DNA of 58,484 nucleotides from Acidovorax sp. (GCF_027492855.1 NZ_JAPUDY010000073.1:1-58484), one strand, 5' to 3'. Counted from the stretch's first letter, positions 1 through 10,164 are shown. A program made the numbers and translations. Notes: generated from the sequence alone by a model not told the origin.

Positions 1-1704
<1,704 letters not shown>

Positions 1705-1718
1705 GCGATAAATAGATA

Positions 1719-1743
1719 GCAAGCACTAACTATTGATGCTTGC
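1719..1743. repeat. Small inverted repeat, possible degenerate copy of the dispersed stem-loop family
   Basis: GCAAGCA and TGCTTGC form a 7-bp inverted repeat around an 11-nt loop, preceded by ATAAATAGATAGC, which resembles the ATAGC flank of the dispersed repeats seen elsewhere in the window. It lies just after the maeB stop, the same position used by clear copies at rsmA, ubiX and yidB. Membership of the family is uncertain. Confidence 0.4.
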
Positions 1744-1753
1744 AAAGCCCCCC

Positions 1754-1790
1754 AGCGTCTGCCCAATCTTTGTGCAGACGCTTGCTTTTT
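1754..1790 (+). terminator. Intrinsic terminator of maeB
   Basis: AGCGTCTGC at 1754-1762 pairs with GCAGACGCT at 1774-1782 (9 bp, 11-nt loop), followed by TGCTTTTT. It is placed 50 bp after the maeB stop and before the RNase gene. Confidence 0.85.
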
Positions 1791-1825
1791 GGGGACCGTT
1801 GAGCGACACTAGCGGGTCGAAATTT

Positions 1826-1837
1826 CGGGTTAACCCG
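1826..1837. promoter_or_regulatory. Perfect 12-bp palindrome upstream of the RNase gene, operator-like
   Basis: CGGGTTAACCCG is a perfect palindrome centred 28 bp before the ATG at 1860, between the maeB terminator and the secreted RNase gene. Size and position fit a repressor operator. No regulator is encoded next to it, so the role is inference. Confidence 0.4.
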
Positions 1838-1859
1838 TAGTTTCTGAAAGGTTTCGTTG

Positions 1860-2267
1860 ATGCTGAAGGCTGTAGCCACCCGGGCGCGCAAAGCAGGGTT
1901 ATTGTGTGTTTTGGGTGTTGCGTTCGTGCTGTCCCCGCTTGCGGGACATGCCCGGAACACTCCGTCCGAGGGCGGGTCCACCACTCCCATCGCACTGGCC
2001 GAGTTGCCGCCCCAGGGGCGGTCAACCTATGCGCTGATCCGTGAAGGCGGGCCCTTTCCGTATGACAAGGACGGAACGGTTTTTGGCAATCGCGAGCGGC
2101 TGTTGCCCGCCCACAAGCGGGGCTACTACCGCGAATACACCGTCAGAACGCCAGGATCGCGCAACCGGGGAGCCCGGCGCATCGTGTGCGGTGGCAAGCC
2201 CCGGACGCCGGACGCCTGCTACTACACCAGCGACCACTACGCCAGTTTTCGCGAAATCGTCGAGTGA
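1860..2267 (+). CDS. Secreted guanyl-specific ribonuclease (RNase Sa/barnase superfamily)
   Basis: 135 residues; the ATG at 1860 is preferred over the TTG one codon earlier. Residues 1-31 look like a signal peptide (basic start, hydrophobic stretch, AGHA then R), so the enzyme is probably exported. The mature part carries the microbial ribonuclease (N1/T1, PF00545) fold signature. YREYTVRTPG supplies the catalytic Glu92, RNRGARRI supplies Arg103/Arg107, and DHYASF supplies His126. These match the Glu54/Arg65/Arg69/His85 set of RNase Sa in order, with similar spacing. Cys110 and Cys120 could form a disulfide. A barstar-family inhibitor gene follows 139 bp downstream, making an RNase-inhibitor pair. 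A role in nutrition or in competition between cells is open. Confidence 0.88.
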   Translation: MLKAVATRARKAGLLCVLGVAFVLSPLAGHARNTPSEGGSTTPIALAELPPQGRSTYALIREGGPFPYDKDGTVFGNRERLLPAHKRGYYREYTVRTPGSRNRGARRIVCGGKPRTPDACYYTSDHYASFREIVE

Positions 2268-2406
2268 CCCCGATGCGGTGCACGCCAACCAGTACTGAGC
2301 TGGCCGTGCGCATCGCGCCCCTTGAATCCCCCCACTCGCAGGCCGCCCACCGTGGCCTTGCGATCAGCCAGAAGTTTGTGGACTTTATAAAGAAAGAGTA
2401 GCGGAG

Positions 2407-2832
2407 ATGCAGACGCCACTTCGTAAAGACCTGGAAGCGCCACTGCGTGGCGTGCGCACCAACATCGTGCAGTCCATTCGCGCCTTCCGCGTGCAGGACC
2501 TGCAGGACGCGGCCACCTCCATGGGTCATCATTTCTTGTACGCCAACCTGGCCCACGCACAGTCCAAACAAGACGTGCTGGACCTGATTGCCGGGCAATT
2601 CACCTTCCCATCGCACTTCGGCAAGAACTTCGATGCGCTGTACGACTGCATGACGGACCCCTTGCACAAGTCGGGCCCTCAGCCGGGCTTCATCGTGGTG
2701 CTCGAGCAGATCCCGGCCACGGGCAAGTTCGACAAGGAAGCGCGCGAGCAGCTGCTCGACATCTTCCGCGACGCCGCCGACTACTGGGGTGACCGCAAGA
2801 TTCCGTTCCGCTGTTTCTATTCTTTTCTGTAG
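2407..2832 (+). CDS. Barstar-family ribonuclease inhibitor
   Basis: 141 residues, cytoplasmic, no signal peptide. The barstar fold (PF01337) is recognised from the segment FPSHFGKNFDALYDCMTD, which carries the asparagine/aspartate-rich helix that plugs the RNase active site, and from the C-terminal strand ending FRCFYSFL. It lies directly after the secreted RNase gene and most likely protects the cell from that enzyme before export. The ~40 N-terminal residues precede the barstar core. The frame ends at the TAG at 2830-2832; see the separate note on an open, coding-looking frame that continues to 3029. Confidence 0.88.
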   Translation: MQTPLRKDLEAPLRGVRTNIVQSIRAFRVQDLQDAATSMGHHFLYANLAHAQSKQDVLDLIAGQFTFPSHFGKNFDALYDCMTDPLHKSGPQPGFIVVLEQIPATGKFDKEAREQLLDIFRDAADYWGDRKIPFRCFYSFL

Positions 2833-3029
2833 CCCGTTCTGCATCCACCAGCCAAGCAGAACGGGCGAACGAGGCGACTACCGACACCAAGGGTGGTGTC
2901 GAGGGCATCGAGATCGGCGGCAGCGACGCCACCGAGAAAATGCCCACCGACAAGCTCGTTGACGTGTCCCCCATGGCGCTGCGCATGAGCAGTCCGTTCA
3001 ACTCCGGGTATTGGCTCAGCGCCGCATAA
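2793..3029 (+). pseudogene. Coding-looking frame without a start, overlapping and following the barstar gene
   Basis: In the frame +2 relative to barstar, translation stays open from 2793 to the TAA at 3027-3029, using codons typical of this genome (GAG, GGC, ATC, GCC). From 2841 it reads ASTSQAERANEATTDTKGG and ends GYWLSAA. No plausible start codon exists before ATG 2940. It could be a barstar C-terminal tail split off by a frameshift near the run TTCTTTTCTG at 2819-2828, or the relic of another gene. No homology is recognised. Confidence 0.35.
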
Positions 3030-3331
3030 TTCGGGGCATCCCCCTGAGGCGCTTCGCGCCTTCACCCCTTCTCTCGGCTTCGCCGGGAAGGGGGACGATG
3101 CCCTCGCTGCGGGGCGGCCCTTGCTCGGCATCTCTGGCCTGGATCGCGCCAGTTGCTTTGGCTTGTGGCGCAATCATCTGGCTGGCAATGTCCATCTCTC
3201 AGGCAGCCTCTTCCACTGTCCGTTCGGGCTGAGCCTGTCGAAGCCGGGGTGAGCGGGCTCCTCTGAGGCCTGCACTTCATCAGAAGAATCAGGCTCTAGC
3301 GCTTATTCAACAAGCGCAAGCAGCTATCAAA
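2833..3331. other. Intergenic region of about 500 bp between the barstar gene and rsmA
   Basis: No complete gene is seen. The region holds the coding-looking tail to 3029, one copy of the C/G-rich hairpin repeat (3037-3155), an unassigned stretch of about 135 bp, and one copy of the dispersed stem-loop repeat (3291-3344) that runs into the rsmA stop codon. Short open frames on both strands here have no recognisable product. Confidence 0.6.
3037..3155. repeat. C/G-rich hairpin repeat, family 2, copy 1
   Basis: Starts CATCCCCCTGAGGCGC and continues through GGGAAGGGGGACGATGCCC to GCTGCGGGGCGGCCCTTGC. The same layout occurs at 44133-44260 in the same orientation. The inner hairpin tip differs (CGGCTTCGCCG here, GAATTGCTACGCAATTC there) but is palindromic in both, so structure is kept while sequence changes. 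Confidence 0.85.
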
Positions 3332-3344
3332 TCAAGAGCATTTT
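3291..3344. repeat. Dispersed stem-loop repeat, copy 1 (rsmA 3' end)
   Basis: AGGCTCTAGCGCTTATTC, then AACAAGCGCAAGCAGCTATC, then a truncated ATAGC/GCTAT arm. In the minus orientation it reads through the last codons and TGA stop of rsmA, so the last residues (KCS) of RsmA are encoded by the repeat. Confidence 0.85.
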
Positions 3345-4111
3345 TGTGCCAGGGCCACGTATTCGGCCACGGGCACCTCTTCGGCGCGGCGCTGGGTGTC
3401 GAAGGTGCCGGTGAACTGGCGCGCTTCCAGCCAGCGGCCCAGGGTGTTGCGCAGCAGTTTGCGGCGCTGGCTGAAGGCGACCTGCACCAGTTCTTCCAGC
3501 AAGGGCTGCGACAGGGGCGCGGGCTCGGCGTGCGGCACCATGCGCACCACGGCGCTGTCCACGCGCGGGGGCGGGTCGAAGCTCTCGGGCGGCACGAACA
3601 ACACGTTCTCCATGGCGTAGCGCCACTGCAGCATCACCGACAGGCGGCCATAGTCGCCCGTGGCGGGGCGGGCCACCATGCGGTCGATCACTTCTTTTTG
3701 CAGCATGAAGTGCTGGTCTTCGATGACCTGCACATGATCGAGCAGATGGAACAGGATGGGCGTGGAGATGTTGTAGGGCAGATTGCCCACCACCCGCAGC
3801 TTGAGGCCGGGCTGTGCGGCCTTTTCACGCATCGTCTGCGCCAGGGCTGTGAAGTCGACCTTGAGCACGTCGGATTCGATCACGTCGAGCTGCCCGTGCA
3901 GCCGCAGGCGCAGGGCCAGGTCGCGGTCCAGCTCGATCACGGTGAGGCGCCCCAGGCGCTCCACCAGGGGCTGCGTCAACGCGGCCAGGCCGGGGCCGAT
4001 TTCGACCATGGGCTGGCCCGGTAGCGGCGCAATCGCCTGCACGATGTCTTCGATGATGCCCTTGTCGGACAGGAAATGCTGCCCGAAGCGCTTGCGGGGG
4101 ATGTGTTTCAA
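3332..4111 (-). CDS. rsmA: 16S rRNA (adenine1518-N6/adenine1519-N6)-dimethyltransferase
   Basis: 259 residues from a TTG start at 4111, chosen because family members begin (M)[13 protein letters not shown]; the longer open frame upstream is not family-like. The enzyme uses S-adenosylmethionine to dimethylate two adjacent adenines near the 3' end of 16S rRNA during small-subunit maturation. Visible: the N-terminal RKRFGQHFL, the SAM-binding [13 protein letters not shown], and the catalytic NLPYNIS. It lies 55 bp after surA in the lptD-surA-rsmA order common in proteobacteria. The stop codon lies inside a dispersed repeat. Confidence 0.96.
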   Translation of the reverse strand: MKHIPRKRFGQHFLSDKGIIEDIVQAIAPLPGQPMVEIGPGLAALTQPLVERLGRLTVIELDRDLALRLRLHGQLDVIESDVLKVDFTALAQTMREKAAQPGLKLRVVGNLPYNISTPILFHLLDHVQVIEDQHFMLQKEVIDRMVARPATGDYGRLSVMLQWRYAMENVLFVPPESFDPPPRVDSAVVRMVPHAEPAPLSQPLLEELVQVAFSQRRKLLRNTLGRWLEARQFTGTFDTQRRAEEVPVAEYVALAQKCS

Positions 4112-4166
4112 CGCGGCCTTACCTGTGTCTGGTCTGTCTGAGTCGGGAGATGGGCATGCGCACCGC

Positions 4167-5615
4167 TTATTGCGGTGGGTCGCGGTATTCCACGTAGGCC
4201 CGGCCGCGCAGCTCCTGCGCCCAGGTGGCATAGGCCTCGTCGAGCTTCTTTTCGCGCACGGTGCTGCGCGCCATCTCGCGCTGTTCGCGCTGCGTGAGCT
4301 TGGCTTCGCGGCGCTCCAGCAACTGGATCAGGTGCACGCCAAAACGCGACACCAGCGGCTCGCTGATCTCGCCAGGCCTGAGGGTGTTCAGGGCCTGTTC
4401 GAACTCGGGCACATAGCGGCCGGGGCTGGCCCAGCCCAGGTCGCCACCTTCCTTTGCGCTGCCGTCTTGCGAATGCTCGCGGGCCAGGTCGGCAAAGTCG
4501 GCCTGGCGGGCCAGCACGCGGCGGCGGTAGTCGGCCAGGCGCGTGGCGGCGGCGGTTTCGGACAGCTGGGGGCCGGTGCGCAGCAGGATGTGCCGCGCAT
4601 GGCTTTGCACCACGGTGGCTGGCATGCCCGCCGTGACGCGCTCGACCACCTTGAGCACGTGAAAGCCCGCCGGGGACCGCACGGGGCCCACGATGGAGCC
4701 CACGGGCAGGCCCAGCGTGGAGTTCACGAACAGTTCGGGGTAGCGGTCAGCCGGGCGCAGGCCCAGCAGGCCGCCCCCGCGCTGGCCTTCGGGCGCATCG
4801 GACATTTCGCGCGCCACGGCGGCGAAGTCTTCGCCAGCGCGTACGCGGTCGGCAGCGCGTTGGGCGCGTGCCTGGAGCTCGGCTACCTGCACGGGGCTGG
4901 CGTTCTCGGGCACCAGCACGAGCACATGGCCCAGGTTGATTTCCATGGACGCGACGTCCGTGCCCTTTTGCTCATCACGCAGGAACTGGTCCACGTCAAG
5001 ATCGGTCACCTTCACCCGCGCTTCCACATCGCGTTCGCGCAGGCGTTGCTGCAGCAACTGGTTGCGCAGCTCCTCGCGAAAACGCTCCTTGGACATGCCA
5101 TCGCGAGCCAGGCGTGTGTAGAGCTGGTCCACCGTCATGTCGTTCTGGCGCGCCACGCCCTGTTCGGCCTGCGACAGCGCGTAGTCATCCACCTTGATGC
5201 CCGCCTCGCGCGCCTGCTGCAGCTGTACCTTCTCCAGAATCAGCCGCTCGAGCACCTCGCGGGCCAACAGGTCGCGCGGCGGCAGGGCGCCGCCCTGCTT
5301 GGCGATCTGCGCCTCGGCCCGCTCCAGGCGCGAGCGCACTTCGTAGTTGGTGACGGGCTCGGAATTGACCACCGCCACGATGAAGTCCGCCGAGCGGGGC
5401 GCCGTGTTGGCGCCAGGTGCGGGCAATGTGATGGATGGCGCGGCGGGCGGGCGCACCGACGGCGACGAGGAGGAAGAGGGAGCGGACAACCCCCCTTTGC
5501 CGGACGACAACGCCCCCGAGGGGCGCAGGCCCTGCGCTGCGGCGCCTTGCGAGGCAAGGGACGCCAGGGCAACGAGGGCCAGGGCAAATGCGCGGTGATT
5601 CATGGCGTTAGTCAT
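4167..5615 (-). CDS. surA: Periplasmic peptidyl-prolyl isomerase/chaperone SurA
   Basis: 482 residues from the ATG at 5615, which overlaps the lptD stop; a second ATG at 5603 gives a cleaner signal peptide ([10 protein letters not shown] to QGAAA) and is equally possible. SurA escorts unfolded outer-membrane proteins, including LptD, across the periplasm. Domains in order: signal peptide, a Pro/Ser-rich linker, the SurA N-terminal chaperone domain (residues ~90-240), and two parvulin rotamase domains, the second with [10 protein letters not shown] and [17 protein letters not shown]. Translational coupling to lptD matches their shared role in outer-membrane assembly. Confidence 0.95.
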   Translation of the reverse strand: MTNAMNHRAFALALVALASLASQGAAAQGLRPSGALSSGKGGLSAPSSSSSPSVRPPAAPSITLPAPGANTAPRSADFIVAVVNSEPVTNYEVRSRLERAEAQIAKQGGALPPRDLLAREVLERLILEKVQLQQAREAGIKVDDYALSQAEQGVARQNDMTVDQLYTRLARDGMSKERFREELRNQLLQQRLRERDVEARVKVTDLDVDQFLRDEQKGTDVASMEINLGHVLVLVPENASPVQVAELQARAQRAADRVRAGEDFAAVAREMSDAPEGQRGGGLLGLRPADRYPELFVNSTLGLPVGSIVGPVRSPAGFHVLKVVERVTAGMPATVVQSHARHILLRTGPQLSETAAATRLADYRRRVLARQADFADLAREHSQDGSAKEGGDLGWASPGRYVPEFEQALNTLRPGEISEPLVSRFGVHLIQLLERREAKLTQREQREMARSTVREKKLDEAYATWAQELRGRAYVEYRDPPQ

Positions 5616-8019
5616 AGTTGCTGAAACGGCTGGGCGTCGAAACCTGTTCACGCAGGTTCTGGTAACGCGGCACATTGTTCTTGAAGGTTTCCAGCGGGCT
5701 GGAGCCCAGGCTGAGGCGGGAGAAGCCCACGAACTCGATCTGGAACAGCAGGCGGGTGTTGGAGGTGGTCACGCTGCTTTGCAGGCGCTCAAGCACCACG
5801 CGGCCGATCCAGCAGCAGCTGTCGTATTCAAAGCCGACCACGGTGTCCACCAACCTGCGGTCTTTCAGGCTGTAGTTCAGGCGGCCCACGCTGTACCAGC
5901 GCCCGCCGCCCTGGCCGCGGCCCGCGCCCAGGTCTTTGCCCTTGTCGCCCCACAGGTCGTTCAGGGGCCACTGCCAGCCGACATCGACTTGCTCGCTGGT
6001 GCCGCGCTGCAGACGGTAGGCCGCACTCACGGTGCGGTAGCTGCCGGGGCTGTAGCGCGCGCCGATGGTCGAGCGGATCGATCGGCCCGTCTTGGGGTTG
6101 TACTGCACGGTGGAGTCAAAGCCCCACTGCGGCGTCCAGTTGATGCCCGCGCCCAGCAGCAGGTCGGACAGACGCTCGCTCACGGGCGTGCCGCCGGGCA
6201 GGGTCACCTTCTGGTCCGAAAAGCGCAGGCGCTGGGCCACACCAAAGCGCGCGGCCTCGGCGCCGGTGTTGGGGTCCAGCAGGCGCGTGGTCACACCCAG
6301 CGTGAGCAGGTTGTTGTCGGCCAGGCGGTCGTTGCCGCCGAACGCGTTCTCGGTGTAGATGGTGGCGAAGTTGAAGTCGTTGGCCGCCGTGTCATACACC
6401 GGCAGGCGGCTCTGGTCGCGGTAGGGCGTGTAGGTGTAGAAGGCGCGCGGCTCCAGCGTCTGCAAAAAGCCGCGGCCGAAATAGGCAGCTTCGCGCTCGA
6501 ACACCAGCCCGCTGTCCAGGCTGAAGGTGGGCAGGGCGCGGCTGGCCGAGCGGTCGCCGTTGGACAGGGGGCTGTCAAACTGGTACTGCGTGGCGTGCAG
6601 TTGCAGGCGTGGCGTGACGAAACCGCCAGGCGACAAAAACGGCCGGCTGATCTGCGCCATGGCATAGCTGCGGTCGGCATTGGGCTGGCGGGTGAGCGCA
6701 CGGGCGGCCTCGAAGCGTGTGGTATCGAGCTCCACGCTGGCATCCAGCCCGCCGCCCAGTTGCGAGGGCGTGTAGCGCCATTGCAGCTGTGGCATGCGGT
6801 CGTACGGCGGCACGATGGGCGAGCTCACGTCCTGCAGCGTCTGCCACTTGAGGGTGCGCACGGAGGCCGACATGTCATTGCGCCCCCACGACAGCAGGGC
6901 ATCGTTGGGCAGCAGGCGCTGGCGCAGCGGCTCGGAGGCGCGGCCAAAGTCGCGCCAGTAGTTGTCGTCGCTCACGCGGTTGAGGTTGAGGTTCAGCCCC
7001 AGCCCGCCGATGGGGGAGTCGATGAAGCCCTGGTGCTGGCCCGAGGCGCTCCAGCGCGAGCGGTCGCGCAGCCGGTCAGCGGGCATTACGTCGGCGCTGA
7101 TCTTGCCTTGGTAGGCAGATTCGAGATAGCGGAACTCGCCGCCCAGGTTGGCGCCGCGCTTGGTCATGAGCGCCGCGCGCAGCGTGGCGTCGCGGTTGGG
7201 CGCAATGTTCCAGTAGTAGGGCTGGATGTAGGCCAGGCCGTCGCGGCTGTCGATGCCGATGGTGGGCGGCAGCAGGCCGGACTTGCGCTTGTCCGACAGC
7301 GGAAAGGTGATGTAGGGGATGGGCAGCACCGAGACGCCCTTGAACTCCAGCACCGCGTTTTCGGCGGTGCCCACCTCTTCTTCGTTGTCGATGTGGATGG
7401 TGGCCGCGCGCAGCACCCAGTCGGGCTCCCAGCTTTCTTCGTTGCCGCGCTCGCAGGTGGTGTAGGTGGCGTTGTGCACCGTGGCCCGGTAGCGGTCGGT
7501 GAAGTCCACGCGCGTGGCGTCGCCATGCGCCTGTGTGGCCAAAAAGCGGTAACGCGCATCGCTGAAGAAGCCCTCGAAGGCATCCACGCGCAGCTCCAGC
7601 GCCGTGCCTTCATACACGTTGCCCGCGCGGTTGATGCGCACCCTACCGTTGGCCTTGGCCAGGTCTTCGGGCACGTTGTAGTCCAGCCGGTCGGCGCGGA
7701 TCACGGTGTCGCCCCGGCGCAGCTCGGCATTGCCCTCGATGAGCGCATTGAGGTCGGGCTGGCCGCTGATGTGGTCGCCCGTCACGAAGACCGGGAGCTG
7801 GGGCCGCACGGCGTCCGGAATCTTCTCTTGCAACAGGGGCGAGGTGCGCAGCGCAGGCGGTGCGTCCCAGGCGCTGGGCGCTGCCGGGCCCTGGGCCAGG
7901 GCCGCGAGCGGCAGGCCGCACCAGGCCAGCGCCACGCCATAGGCCAGAGCGCGCGGCACGGGCGGGCGCGCAGCCTTTGCCGTGGCAAGCCGGGGCCGGG
8001 GGGAAAGAGAGGTCTGCAC
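5608..8019 (-). CDS. lptD: LPS-assembly outer-membrane protein LptD
   Basis: 803 residues from a GTG at 8019. This start puts a signal peptide (ALAYGVALAWCGLPLAALAQ) near the N-terminus; the longer frame to 8295 would run through the divergent amgK start. LptD forms the outer-membrane translocon that inserts LPS on the cell surface. Visible: an OstA/LptA-like periplasmic domain (from VTGDHISGQPDL and on), then a large beta-barrel rich in alternating Tyr/Arg/Trp segments. A pair of adjacent cysteines (DSCCW) near the C-terminus matches the cysteines used for disulfides in the family. It is followed by surA and rsmA and is divergent from amgK, as in Pseudomonas. Confidence 0.95.
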   Translation of the reverse strand: MQTSLSPRPRLATAKAARPPVPRALAYGVALAWCGLPLAALAQGPAAPSAWDAPPALRTSPLLQEKIPDAVRPQLPVFVTGDHISGQPDLNALIEGNAELRRGDTVIRADRLDYNVPEDLAKANGRVRINRAGNVYEGTALELRVDAFEGFFSDARYRFLATQAHGDATRVDFTDRYRATVHNATYTTCERGNEESWEPDWVLRAATIHIDNEEEVGTAENAVLEFKGVSVLPIPYITFPLSDKRKSGLLPPTIGIDSRDGLAYIQPYYWNIAPNRDATLRAALMTKRGANLGGEFRYLESAYQGKISADVMPADRLRDRSRWSASGQHQGFIDSPIGGLGLNLNLNRVSDDNYWRDFGRASEPLRQRLLPNDALLSWGRNDMSASVRTLKWQTLQDVSSPIVPPYDRMPQLQWRYTPSQLGGGLDASVELDTTRFEAARALTRQPNADRSYAMAQISRPFLSPGGFVTPRLQLHATQYQFDSPLSNGDRSASRALPTFSLDSGLVFEREAAYFGRGFLQTLEPRAFYTYTPYRDQSRLPVYDTAANDFNFATIYTENAFGGNDRLADNNLLTLGVTTRLLDPNTGAEAARFGVAQRLRFSDQKVTLPGGTPVSERLSDLLLGAGINWTPQWGFDSTVQYNPKTGRSIRSTIGARYSPGSYRTVSAAYRLQRGTSEQVDVGWQWPLNDLWGDKGKDLGAGRGQGGGRWYSVGRLNYSLKDRRLVDTVVGFEYDSCCWIGRVVLERLQSSVTTSNTRLLFQIEFVGFSRLSLGSSPLETFKNNVPRYQNLREQVSTPSRFSNYD

Positions 8020-8134
8020 GGTGGGGGGCTTGCAGCGTGGCACGTGGAGCGGTTGGGGCTGTGGCAGATGAAAGGACCCGCTCAGGGCGGCACCAGGGCG
8101 GCGCGCTGAGCGGGTTTGTAAAATCGGATTATCC

Positions 8135-9277
8135 ATGAGCCACCCATTCCCCCCATCACCCACCCATCCGCCCCTGGGCGCGCCCATGGCGACTGCTGTC
8201 TTGCCCCCCGTTACCTGGCCTGACGCCGCCCGCAAAGCCGCCTTCGACGCCTGGCTGGCGCCCCTGGTCGGCACTGAGCAACTGCTGCCCGCCACCCTGC
8301 GCCCGGCATCAGCCGACGCCAGCTTTCGGCGCTATCTGCGCATCGACAGCGCTACGGGCGTGAGCCGCATCGTGATGGATGCGCCGCCAGACAAAGAAAA
8401 CTGCGAGCCCTTCGTGCTGGTGCAGAGCCTCATGGCGGCTGCGGGGCTGAACGTGCCGCAGATCCTGGCCTGGGACGCACCCGGCGGCTTCATGCTGCTG
8501 TCCGACCTGGGCCACCAGACGCTGATCGAGCTGCTGAACCCCGACAAGCCCCAGGACGCCTACGCCTGGTACCAGCAGGCCACCGATGTGCTGCTGCAGT
8601 GGCAAAAAGCCTCCCAGCCCGGCGTGCTGCCCGTGTACGACGAGACGCTGCTGCGCCGCGAGCTGGCGCTGTTCCCCGACTGGTATCTGGCCAAACACCG
8701 GGGCGTGACCCTGGACGACAAGCAACAGGCCACCCTGGCCAGCGCGTTCAACGCCATCGTGGCCCACAACCTGGCCGCGCCCAACGTGTACGTGCACCGC
8801 GACTTCATGACCCGCAATTTGATGGTGCCCGCCGAACCCGGCGGCCCACTGGGGGTTTTGGACTTCCAGGACGCCGTCTATGGCCCCATCACCTACGACA
8901 TCGCCAGCCTGATGCGCGATGCGTTCATCAGCTGGGAAGAAGAGTTCGTCATCGACATCACCGTGCGTTACTGGGAAAAGGCACGCAAGGCCGGTCTGCT
9001 GGGCGCCAACAGCGCGAGCGGCTGGGGCAACGACTTTGGCGAGTTCTACCGCAGCGTGGAATGGATGGGCCTGCAGCGCCACCTCAAGGTTGCGGGCATC
9101 TTTGCGCGGATCACGCTGCGCGACGGCAAGCCCAAATACCTGGCCGACACGCCGCGCTTTTTGGCCTACATCCGCGCCACGGCCAACCGCTACCGCCAAT
9201 TGGGTCCGCTGCTCCAAATGCTGGACCAGATCGAAGGCACCGAGCCCGCCGTAGGTTTTGCATACGGCCGCATGTAA
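8135..9277 (+). CDS. amgK: Sugar kinase of the aminoglycoside-phosphotransferase fold (AmgK-like)
   Basis: 380 residues from the ATG at 8135; an internal ATG at 8186 is an alternative. AmgK phosphorylates the anomeric hydroxyl of N-acetylmuramate/N-acetylglucosamine in peptidoglycan recycling. Kinase signatures: VHRDFMTRNLM (catalytic Asp in the HxD motif, with Asn downstream) and GVLDFQDAVYGPITYDI (metal-binding DFQDA). Its position, divergent from lptD, matches amgK in Pseudomonas. The usual partner murU is not the next gene here; rsmE is, so either murU is elsewhere or the specificity differs. Function follows from family and context. Confidence 0.82.
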   Translation: MSHPFPPSPTHPPLGAPMATAVLPPVTWPDAARKAAFDAWLAPLVGTEQLLPATLRPASADASFRRYLRIDSATGVSRIVMDAPPDKENCEPFVLVQSLMAAAGLNVPQILAWDAPGGFMLLSDLGHQTLIELLNPDKPQDAYAWYQQATDVLLQWQKASQPGVLPVYDETLLRRELALFPDWYLAKHRGVTLDDKQQATLASAFNAIVAHNLAAPNVYVHRDFMTRNLMVPAEPGGPLGVLDFQDAVYGPITYDIASLMRDAFISWEEEFVIDITVRYWEKARKAGLLGANSASGWGNDFGEFYRSVEWMGLQRHLKVAGIFARITLRDGKPKYLADTPRFLAYIRATANRYRQLGPLLQMLDQIEGTEPAVGFAYGRM

Positions 9278-9320
9278 CAGCAGGCGCCACGGCTGGATGT
9301 GCAGTGGTTTGAATAAAAAC

Positions 9321-9371
9321 AGGCTCTAGCGCTTATTTATCAAGCGCTAATAGCTATCAAATTAATAGCAA
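9321..9371. repeat. Dispersed stem-loop repeat, copy 2 (forms the rsmE start context)
   Basis: AGGCTCTAGCGCTTATTTAT, then CAAGCGCTAATAGC, then TATCAAATTAATAGCAA, running directly into the ATG of rsmE at 9372. No Shine-Dalgarno sequence other than repeat-derived bases precedes rsmE. Confidence 0.88.
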
Positions 9372-10133
9372 ATGCCTCGTTTTCACTGCCCTGCCCTTCT
9401 GTCCACCGGCACCGAGCTGGACCTGCCCCCTGGCGCCGCGCGCCATGTGCAGGTGCTGCGCCTGCAGCCCGGCGACGGCATCACGCTGTTCCACGGCGGC
9501 CAGGGCGCGGGCGACCCCGGCGGCGAGTTCGATGCCACCGTGCTGAAGATGGGCCGCAACGACGTGCGCGTGCTGGTGGGCGCCCACCATGCCACCGAGC
9601 GCGAGGCGCCGCGCGCCGTGCACCTGCTCGCGGGCATCACCGCCAACGAGCGCATGGACTGGCTGGTGGAAAAAGCCACCGAACTGGGCGTGGCCAGCAT
9701 CACCCCGCTGGTGGCCGAGCGCAGCGTGCTCAAGCTCAAAGGCGAACGCGCCGACAAGAAAATCGCCCACTGGCAGGCCGTGGCCGTGGCCGCCTGCGAG
9801 CAATGCGGCCGCAACCGCGTGCCCGTGGTGCACGGCGCCATTGACCTCGCCGCCTGGGTGCGCACGCACGCGGCATCGGCCACCGCTACAACAGACGCTG
9901 CACTGCGCCTGTTGCTGTCGCTGCGCCCCGGCACCTTGCCCCTGCACCAGGCCGCCGAATCCGACAAGGGCCAGCGGCCCGTGTTGTTCCTCTCGGGCCC
10001 CGAAGGCGGGCTCAGCAGCGCCGAGGAAGACCTGGCCCAGCAACACGGCTTTGCCCCCGTCACGCTGGGCCCGCGCGTGCTGCGCGCAGAAACCGCGCCG
10101 CTGGCCGCCCTGGCAGCGCTCACCCTGCGGTAA
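9372..10133 (+). CDS. rsmE: 16S rRNA (uracil1498-N3)-methyltransferase
   Basis: 253 residues, the usual RsmE length. It methylates N3 of U1498 in 16S rRNA with SAM. The N-terminal PUA-like domain (residues ~1-75, with FHGG) is followed by the SPOUT knot domain, shown by ERMDWLVEKATELGV, the knot loop SGPEGGLSSAEE, and LGPRVLRAETAPLAALA. The start codon sits at the end of a dispersed repeat. A glutamine/alanine-rich stretch near residues 170-185 is ordinary variation. Confidence 0.95.
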   Translation: MPRFHCPALLSTGTELDLPPGAARHVQVLRLQPGDGITLFHGGQGAGDPGGEFDATVLKMGRNDVRVLVGAHHATEREAPRAVHLLAGITANERMDWLVEKATELGVASITPLVAERSVLKLKGERADKKIAHWQAVAVAACEQCGRNRVPVVHGAIDLAAWVRTHAASATATTDAALRLLLSLRPGTLPLHQAAESDKGQRPVLFLSGPEGGLSSAEEDLAQQHGFAPVTLGPRVLRAETAPLAALAALTLR

Positions 10134-10164
10134 AAGTGTGTTGACATTCCGGAAAAAGGCAGGG

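Noticed and set aside
4112-4231. Longer N-terminus for RsmA
   Set aside because: The extra residues are unlike the family and overlap the end of surA; the TTG before [12 protein letters not shown] fits.
3783-5624. 613-codon open frame on the plus strand
   Set aside because: Antisense to surA and rsmA, which are unmistakable; composition is low-complexity.
5602-8109. 835-codon open frame on the plus strand
   Set aside because: It lies opposite lptD, is rich in Ala/Gly/His/Gln without any domain, and is a typical antisense shadow in GC-rich DNA.
8020-8295. Longer N-terminus for LptD
   Set aside because: It would run through the divergent amgK start and put the signal peptide far inside the protein.
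10141-10146. Consensus TTGACA as -35 of the diguanylate cyclase gene
   Set aside because: No -10 at 16-18 bp; the better pair is TTGTCC/TAGAAT further downstream.
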